NCBI RefSeq assembly: GCF_051013375.1 | Contig: NZ_CP142125.1 | Length of the DNA stretch: 64,000 nucleotides | Direction: 5' to 3' (one strand) | Source of the DNA: Kordia algicida | GTDB lineage: Bacteria; Bacteroidota; Bacteroidia; Flavobacteriales; Flavobacteriaceae | Shown: positions 58,577-64,000 of the stretch, one piece after another | Layout: every line of letters starts with the position of its first letter | How positions within the stretch are numbered: position 1 is the first letter of the stretch | Program-made: the position numbers and the translations under genes | The notes under the pieces: model-generated | Told to the model about the DNA's origin: nothing | Database searches by the model: none | The model's input: only the letters and a program-made list of their open reading frames with translations

Positions 58577-60352
58577 ATGACAAAATTTGAAGAATTAGGT
58601 CTTCAAGACTCGCTTTTGCGTGCAATTCAGGATATGGGCTTTGAAACGCCTAGTGAAGTACAAGAAAAAGCAATTCCAATTTTACTTAACGAAGAAACTG
58701 ATATTGTAGCGCTTGCACAAACAGGAACAGGAAAAACTGCCGCCTTTGGTTTCCCGTTAATTCAAAAAATAAACGCAGACAGTCGCACAACGCAAGGACT
58801 GATTTTATCGCCTACGCGAGAATTGTGCCTGCAAATTACCAACGAACTTAAAAACTATTCTAAATACGAAAACATCAATGTGGTCGCTATTTATGGTGGT
58901 GCAAGTATCACAGATCAAGCAAGACAAGTAAAGAAAGGTGCACAAATCGTAGTCGCAACGCCAGGGCGTATGCAAGATATGATTAATCGCCGAATGGTAG
59001 ATATTTCTAAAATTGAATACTGTGTACTTGATGAAGCTGACGAAATGCTGAACATGGGATTCTATGAAGATATCACTTCTATCCTATCACATACGCCAGA
59101 TGACAAAAGCACATGGTTATTCTCGGCAACCATGCCAAGAGAAGTAGCTACTATTGCTAAAAAGTTTATGCACACTCCACAAGAAATCACGGTTGGATCG
59201 CGTAACTCTGGTTCAGATAGCGTTCGTCATGAGTTTTACGCTGTAAGTGGTCGCGATCGTTATCTAGCATTAAAACGTTTGGCAGATGCCAATCCAGATA
59301 TATTTTCAGTAGTTTTCTGTAGAACAAAACGTGATACGCAAAATGTTGCCGAAAAATTAATCGAAGATGGTTACAACGCCGCAGCAATTCATGGAGATTT
59401 AAGTCAAAATCAACGTGATTTAGTAATGAAATCGTTCCGTACACGTCAAATTCAAATGTTAGTTGCTACGGATGTTGCTGCACGTGGAATTGACGTTGAC
59501 GATATTACACACGTAATCAATTACCAACTTCCAGATGAAATTGAAACTTATACACACCGAAGCGGTCGTACAGGTAGAGCTGGAAAGAATGGAGTTTCTA
59601 TGGTAATTGTAACCAAAAGTGAAATGCGTAAAATCAAATCGATTGAGCGTAAAATTCAAAAGAAATTTGAACAAAAACCGATTCCAACAGGAATTGAAAT
59701 CTGTCAAGTGCAATTATTTCATTTAGCAAACAAAATTCACAATACGGAAGCTAACGATGAAATTGAAGATTATTTACCAGCAATCATGGAAATCTTTGAA
59801 GATACTTCAAAAGAAGAACTCATCAAACGTATGGTTTCGGTAGAATTTAACCGTTTCTTCAATTATTACAGCAAAACAAGAGACTTAAATCAGCCAAAAG
59901 GAAACAACGAAGATCGTGGCTCGCGCGGTAAAAGCAACGAACACAGCACACGTTACTTCATCAATGTTGGTTCAAAAGATGGTTATGATTGGATGCGCTT
60001 AAAAGATTTCTTAAAAGAAACGCTCAGTTTAGGTCGCGATGACGTGTACAAAGTGGATGTAAAAGAAAGTTTTTCTTTCTTCAATACAGACAACGACAAA
60101 AAAGAACAAGTATTAGCGCACTTCACTGATTTTAAAGTGGAAGGACGTTTTGTAAATGTAGAAGAATCAACCAACACTGGCGGTGGTGGCGGAAGACGCC
60201 GTAGAGATGGTGGCGGACGAAGACGCAGAGATGGCGGTGGCGGAGATCGCAGAAGAAGCCGAAGAAGTGAAAACTCTTTTGAAGGTGGCGGAAGACGTCG
60301 TAGAAATGAAAATAGCGGCGAAAAATTCAGAGGAAGATCGAGAAGAAAATAA
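58577..60352 (+). CDS. DEAD/DEAH-box RNA helicase with DbpA-like RRM and RGG-like tail
   Basis: 591 residues. Helicase motifs are in the standard order: Q motif (FEELGLQDSLLRAIQDMGFETPSEVQ in blocks at 4-30), I (AQTGTGKTAAF), Ia (PTRELCLQI), II (VLDEADEML), III (FSATM), V (ATDVAARGID) and VI (HRSGRTGRAG). Residues about 455-530 form a DbpA/CsdA-type RNA-binding domain (RYFINVGSKDGYDWMRLKDFL). The last 55 residues are a Gly/Arg-rich tail with RRRRDGGG repeats, which binds RNA nonspecifically. Relatives act in ribosome assembly and cold adaptation. It has a long leader and a strong terminator. Confidence 0.95.
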   Translation: MTKFEELGLQDSLLRAIQDMGFETPSEVQEKAIPILLNEETDIVALAQTGTGKTAAFGFPLIQKINADSRTTQGLILSPTRELCLQITNELKNYSKYENINVVAIYGGASITDQARQVKKGAQIVVATPGRMQDMINRRMVDISKIEYCVLDEADEMLNMGFYEDITSILSHTPDDKSTWLFSATMPREVATIAKKFMHTPQEITVGSRNSGSDSVRHEFYAVSGRDRYLALKRLADANPDIFSVVFCRTKRDTQNVAEKLIEDGYNAAAIHGDLSQNQRDLVMKSFRTRQIQMLVATDVAARGIDVDDITHVINYQLPDEIETYTHRSGRTGRAGKNGVSMVIVTKSEMRKIKSIERKIQKKFEQKPIPTGIEICQVQLFHLANKIHNTEANDEIEDYLPAIMEIFEDTSKEELIKRMVSVEFNRFFNYYSKTRDLNQPKGNNEDRGSRGKSNEHSTRYFINVGSKDGYDWMRLKDFLKETLSLGRDDVYKVDVKESFSFFNTDNDKKEQVLAHFTDFKVEGRFVNVEESTNTGGGGGRRRRDGGGRRRRDGGGGDRRRSRRSENSFEGGGRRRRNENSGEKFRGRSRRK

Positions 60353-60375
60353 CAACAATATTGTTAATATTAAGT

Positions 60376-60402
60376 AAAAAGTGTGCTTTCGCGCACTTTT
60401 TA
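60376..60402 (+). terminator. Rho-independent terminator
   Basis: Stem AAAAAGTGTGC/GCGCACTTTTT (one G-U pair) with a 4-base loop and U-run. Confidence 0.8.
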
Positions 60403-60468
60403 TAGTTTTGTTTAGTATTTTTATACTAAAATTAGTCGAAAAGACTATTTTGCTGTAAAATTGCATTT

Positions 60469-61248
60469 ATGAAAAAAGTATACACTTTTCTACTTTTATT
60501 GTTAACTATAAGTACTCTTTCTGCTCAAGACAAAGACATGAAGAAGTTGTATGCTAAAGTGGTCAACGATGCTGACGACAAGCCAATGAAAGCCGTTCAT
60601 GTTGTCAATTTAACCACAATAAAAGGTGTAATTACGAATGAAAAAGGTGAGTTTGAAATTGAAGCAAAAGCGGAAGACATTCTATTCTTTTCTTTTTTAG
60701 GATTCAAATCGATTAAAGTACGTGTTACGAACGACATGTTAAAATACAAAAGTTCTTCTACGATTCGATTAACGGAATTAGCATACGCACTTGAAAAAGT
60801 AGTTTTAACACCTTATCAACTTACAGGATATTTAGATATTGATGCCAAAAATGTTCCAATTCGTCCAAATTACCGTTATCGTATTGCTGGGCTTTCTACA
60901 GGATATGAAGCTGGAGAAAAAGCGCCTGGAGCAGTCTCAACAGTATTAGGAGCCATATTTAATCCTGCCGATTTTTTACAGAATCTTTTCGGGAAGAAAC
61001 CACAACAAATGCGCAAACTGCGTCAAATGAAAGAAGATGATCGAATTCGTGAATTGCTCGCTTCTAAATTTGACCGACAAATGTTGCGCGAATTACTTCA
61101 AGTAGAACGTGTAGATATTGATGAAATTCTTTCGTTATGTAACTACTCTAAAACATTCATTACAAACGCAAATGATCTACAAATTCTTGATGCCATTAAC
61201 GATTGTTATGAAGAATATAAAGTTTTAAGCAGACAAAAGAAAAAATAG
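60469..61248 (+). CDS. Carboxypeptidase-regulatory-like domain protein, secreted
   Basis: 259 residues with a signal peptide (about residues 1-19, ending STLSAQ). Residues about 27-108 form a CarboxypepD_reg-like domain (KLYAKVVNDADDKPMKAVHVVN and GVITNEKGEFEIEA, with a SFLGFKS strand). The C-terminal 150 residues are alpha-helical, rich in Arg, Lys and Glu, and end QKKK. A similar layout exists in a Bacteroidota family of short envelope proteins of unknown role. It is not followed by a TonB-receptor domain. The gene stands alone between the helicase and amylase genes. Confidence 0.75.
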   Translation: MKKVYTFLLLLLTISTLSAQDKDMKKLYAKVVNDADDKPMKAVHVVNLTTIKGVITNEKGEFEIEAKAEDILFFSFLGFKSIKVRVTNDMLKYKSSSTIRLTELAYALEKVVLTPYQLTGYLDIDAKNVPIRPNYRYRIAGLSTGYEAGEKAPGAVSTVLGAIFNPADFLQNLFGKKPQQMRKLRQMKEDDRIRELLASKFDRQMLRELLQVERVDIDEILSLCNYSKTFITNANDLQILDAINDCYEEYKVLSRQKKK

Positions 61249-61428
61249 ACTTTTTATTTTTTCCACAATCTACACATCCAATACCTAACATCCAACACAA
61301 GTTATCAAGAAAATAATCAACTCAATCGTTGTAGTAACACTTTTTTGATCGATTCTTAATTTTGCTATATGAAAATAGCGTTGTAACCTTTATATTGCAA
61401 GTATACTAACGCAAAACCGTCACGCAAA

Positions 61429-63069
61429 ATGAAGCAATTATTCATCTTATTTCTTATCACATTCAGTCTTTTCGCATGTAAATCAGAACCAAAAGAAGTG
61501 GCTAAAACAACCACTGAAGCACAACCTTTTGTTTGGGAAGCTGCCAATGTATATTTCATGTTGACAGATCGTTTTTATAATGGAAACAAAGAAAATGATC
61601 TTAATTTTGATAGAACCAAAGAACCTGCAAAACTTCGTGGATTTATGGGCGGTGACATGGCAGGAATTACACAAAAAATAAAAGAAGGCTATTTTGATGA
61701 TTTAGGAATCAACGCTATTTGGTTTTCGCCTGTATTAGAGCAAATTCACGATAGTACAGATGAAGGCACAGGAAATACATATGCTTTTCACGGATATTGG
61801 ACAAAAGATTGGACTCAGTTTGATCCAAACTTTGGAACAGCAGCAGATTTTAAAGAATTGATGGAAACGGCACACGAACACGGAATCCGAATTTTAATGG
61901 ACGTTGTGATGAATCACACAGGTCCTGTAACTGAAAAAGATCCTGTTTGGAATGATACTTGGGTACGTACAGAGCCAAGTTGTAGCTATCAAAACTACGA
62001 TACCGCAGTAAGTTGTACACTTGTAAAAAATCTTCCTGATGTATTGACAAATAGCACAGAAACTGTCTCCTTGCCTACTCCATTGGTTGAAAAGTGGAAA
62101 GCAGAAGGTCGCTACGAAACCGAAATGAAAGAATTAGATGAATTCTTTAAAAAAACGGGTTTAGCGAAAACTCCAAAAAACTATATCATCAAATGGTTGA
62201 CAGATTACGTGCGTGAATATGGAGTTGATGGTTACAGAGTTGATACCGTAAAACACGTAGAAGAAAGTGCTTGGAACGAATTAAACAAGCAAGCAAAAAC
62301 TGCATTTACAGAATGGAAAGAAGCAAATCCTGAAGCCGTTTTGGATGAAAATGACTTTTTTATGTTGGGTGAATTATACGGTTATTCCATAGATCACAAG
62401 CGTTTTTATGACTTTGGCGATAAAAAAGTAGATTATTACGCAAATGGTTTTGACAATTTAATCAACTTTCAATTTAAATACGATGCAAAAGGTAATTACG
62501 AAAGTATCTTCTCAAAATACAACAATATTCTTCACAATGATTTAAAGGGAAAAAGCGTGATGAATTACATCAGTTCGCATGATGATGGCGATCCTTTTGA
62601 TAGAACAAGAACAAAACCTTATGAATCGGCAACAAAATTGTTATTAACGCCAGGAATTTCACAAGTCTATTACGGTGATGAAACCAAACGTCCGTTAATT
62701 ATTGAAGGAACCAATGGTGATGCAACTTTACGTTCGTTTATGAATTGGGAAATGATGGATGATGCCGAAACCAAAAAACTATTAACTCATTGGCAAAAAC
62801 TAGGACAATTCCGAAAAGCACATCCTGCGATTGGCGCTGGAAAGCATCAACTGATTTCAGAAAGTCCGTATGTGTTTTCGAGAACTTTCAACAGTGATAA
62901 AGTGGTTGTTGGATTGGATTTAGCCAAAGGAAAAAAAGAAATCAATGTTGGAAAACAATTTGAAAATGGTGCAACAGTAACCGATCATTATTCAGGAAAA
63001 ACGGCAACTGTTAAAGATGGAAAAGTTACAATTGACTCAGAGTTTTCAATTGTGTTATTGCATGAATAA
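61429..63069 (+). CDS. GH13 alpha-amylase family lipoprotein
   Basis: 546 residues. A lipoprotein signal (MKQLFILFLITFSLFAC, lipobox LFAC) is followed by a GH13 barrel: FMLTDRFYNGN (entry strand), ILMDVVMNHTG (region I), GYRVDTVKHVEES with the nucleophile Asp (region II), FMLGELYGYS with the acid/base Glu (region III) and YISSHDDGDPF with the transition-state Asp (region IV). A C-terminal beta domain (about residues 465-546) closes the protein. It should hydrolyse alpha-1,4-glucans at the cell surface or in the periplasm. No SusC/SusD pair is adjacent, so it is not part of a typical polysaccharide utilisation locus here. Confidence 0.92.
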   Translation: MKQLFILFLITFSLFACKSEPKEVAKTTTEAQPFVWEAANVYFMLTDRFYNGNKENDLNFDRTKEPAKLRGFMGGDMAGITQKIKEGYFDDLGINAIWFSPVLEQIHDSTDEGTGNTYAFHGYWTKDWTQFDPNFGTAADFKELMETAHEHGIRILMDVVMNHTGPVTEKDPVWNDTWVRTEPSCSYQNYDTAVSCTLVKNLPDVLTNSTETVSLPTPLVEKWKAEGRYETEMKELDEFFKKTGLAKTPKNYIIKWLTDYVREYGVDGYRVDTVKHVEESAWNELNKQAKTAFTEWKEANPEAVLDENDFFMLGELYGYSIDHKRFYDFGDKKVDYYANGFDNLINFQFKYDAKGNYESIFSKYNNILHNDLKGKSVMNYISSHDDGDPFDRTRTKPYESATKLLLTPGISQVYYGDETKRPLIIEGTNGDATLRSFMNWEMMDDAETKKLLTHWQKLGQFRKAHPAIGAGKHQLISESPYVFSRTFNSDKVVVGLDLAKGKKEINVGKQFENGATVTDHYSGKTATVKDGKVTIDSEFSIVLLHE

Positions 63070-63080
63070 TTCTTTTTCCT

Positions 63081-63587
63081 GTGAACATTATTTTAGAAAC
63101 CAAACGCACATATTTACGCGAACTTACAGTCGCTGACGCGAAATCTTTTTATGATTTAAATTTAGACGAAGAAGTCATAAAATTCACAGGCGATGTTGCT
63201 TTTGCAAGCATCAATCACGCAAAAGAGTTTCTAGAAAATTACGATCATTACCAAAAATACGGAATTGGAAGATGGGCAGTTATTCATAAAGAATCACAGG
63301 AGTTTTTAGGCTGGTGCGGCATCAAATTTACACCAAAAAATAACGAATATGATATTGGTTTCCGCTTCTTCAAAAAATATTGGAACAAAGGTTTTGCCAC
63401 AGAAACAGCCAAAGCTTGTGTTGATTATGGCTTAAAAACTTTAGAATTACCAAAAATCGTTGGCAGAGCAATGAAAGCAAATAAAGCTTCTATAAAAGTT
63501 CTTGAAAAAATCGGCTTGCAATATGAACACGATTTTGATTTTGATGGAAATGTTGGTGTTATTTATTCCACAAAAAAAATCTGTTGA
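63081..63587 (+). CDS. GNAT N-acetyltransferase, RimJ/RimL-like
   Basis: 168 residues from a GTG start at 63081; no ATG is available early in the frame, and the family start (IILETKRTYLREL) follows directly. The GNAT core is evident in WAVIHKESQEFLGWCGIKF, then DIGFRFFKKYWNKGFATETA (acetyl-CoA loop, with the Q/RxxGxA-like NKGFAT) and KANKASIKVLEKIGLQYEHDF. This group acetylates protein N-termini or small amines. It starts 11 bp after the amylase stop, so both may be co-transcribed. The frameshifted VOC gene converges on it, with 6 bp between the stops. Confidence 0.88.
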   Translation: MNIILETKRTYLRELTVADAKSFYDLNLDEEVIKFTGDVAFASINHAKEFLENYDHYQKYGIGRWAVIHKESQEFLGWCGIKFTPKNNEYDIGFRFFKKYWNKGFATETAKACVDYGLKTLELPKIVGRAMKANKASIKVLEKIGLQYEHDFDFDGNVGVIYSTKKIC

Positions 63588-63593
63588 GAAACT

Positions 63594-63960
63594 TTACGCT
63601 CTAGAAAATAAAGCAATCCTGTTTCCTTCCGTATCCACAAAAACTGCCATATAACCTGTTTCTGGAGAAATTTGAGTTTTTCCTTGTACAACAGTTTCCG
63701 CCAGCTTTAAGAATAATAGCGAGTTCGTTAGCAACATCTTCGGAAGCAAAATACACCAAAACACCATCAGTTTTGCTCGGCACATACGATTCTTGCTTCA
63801 CCAACGCGCCCGTACAACTTTCAGTAGCAGGTTTTGGTGGAAACCAACCGTACAACAAACCTCCAAAATCTTCCACCCTGATGGAGACTTTAAAAACTGT
63901 TTCGTAAAATTTTTGTGCACGATTCATGTCTATCACAGGAATTTCAAACCAAGAAACCAT
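63594..63960 (-). pseudogene. VOC family protein with a one-base frameshift
   Basis: A glyoxalase/bleomycin-resistance (VOC) protein. From the ATG at 63960 the frame reads MVSWFEIPVIDMNRAQKFYE with the usual beta-alpha-beta start, then VLVYFASEDV and ILKAGG. After that it leaves the frame. Removing one T on the plus strand in TTT at 63695-63697 rejoins it to the second frame, TVVQGKTQISPETGYMAVF, with the expected closing strand DTEGNRIALFS. The corrected length is about 121 residues, typical of a single VOC module. Either a real pseudogene or a homopolymer error. Substrate unknown. Confidence 0.75.
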
Positions 63961-64000
63961 AATGTATTATTTTATCGATTGGATTAAAGATACTTTTTAT

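Noticed and set aside
60180..60466. Open frames in other registers of the Gly/Arg-rich tail of the helicase
   Set aside because: They arise from the repetitive GGC/CGA codons of the real gene.

Overview
The window is an AT-rich chromosomal segment of a member of the Bacteroidota, almost certainly family Flavobacteriaceae. The resemblance is to marine genera such as Kordia, but the genus is an inference. The reasons are TAnnTTTG-type -7 promoter boxes, a type IX secretion sorting tail, Bacteroidota-restricted families (DUF5916, DUF3667, DUF4834, TIGR02757, carboxypeptidase-regulatory domains on secreted proteins) and the rpsF-rpsR-rplI operon. I see no rRNA, tRNA, transposase, integrase, phage gene or CRISPR array.

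Layout. 1-5.4 kb: tail of a DUF5916 outer-membrane protein, a LolD-like ABC ATPase, then a two-gene unit of a PhoX/DUF839-like lipoprotein and an imelysin-like/di-haem cytochrome c peroxidase fusion. 5.4-9.4 kb: a secreted regulatory-domain protein, a TIGR02757 protein, a small secreted protein and a large FAD-dependent oxidoreductase. 9.4-10.8 kb: an accessory island with three small orphan genes, one of them a free-standing EF-Tu domain III-like protein, whose boundaries look like integron cassette ends. 10.9-16.4 kb: a CobW-type GTPase, a LodA/GoxA quinoprotein oxidase with its LodB-like flavoprotein, and RNase HI. 16.6-25 kb: a BatA/VWA protein overlapping a catalytically dead dihydroorotase homologue, then small envelope proteins, an esterase, a metallo-beta-lactamase-fold hydrolase and a conserved cytosolic protein. 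25-33 kb: a T9SS-exported repeat protein, CIA30, Bcp, an endonuclease III without its iron-sulphur cysteines, an ECF sigma factor and UvrA. 33-43 kb: DUF3667 and other membrane proteins, two tandem paralogues (one with a huge Arg/Asn/Thr tail), a glycosyltransferase-YfhO pair and an outer-membrane protein. 43-50 kb: GNAT, HisS flanked by two 12-copy heptamer arrays, serine hydrolase, ribosomal operon and LytTR regulator. 50-64 kb: PriA, small secreted proteins, BrkB, NadC, an orphan lanthipeptide-like precursor, RlmH, an ITPase, a frameshifted lipoprotein, a DEAD-box helicase, a GH13 amylase, GNAT and a frameshifted VOC protein.

Most of the window is ordinary housekeeping and envelope biology. 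The parts that stand out are the orphan RiPP precursor at 56015-56164, the cassette-like island at 9571-10373, a dispersed hairpin repeat whose stem covaries among three copies, the pseudo-dihydroorotase, the LodA/LodB pair, and the cationic low-complexity secreted protein. Three genes are each broken by one base in an A/T run. They may be sequencing errors rather than true pseudogenes.
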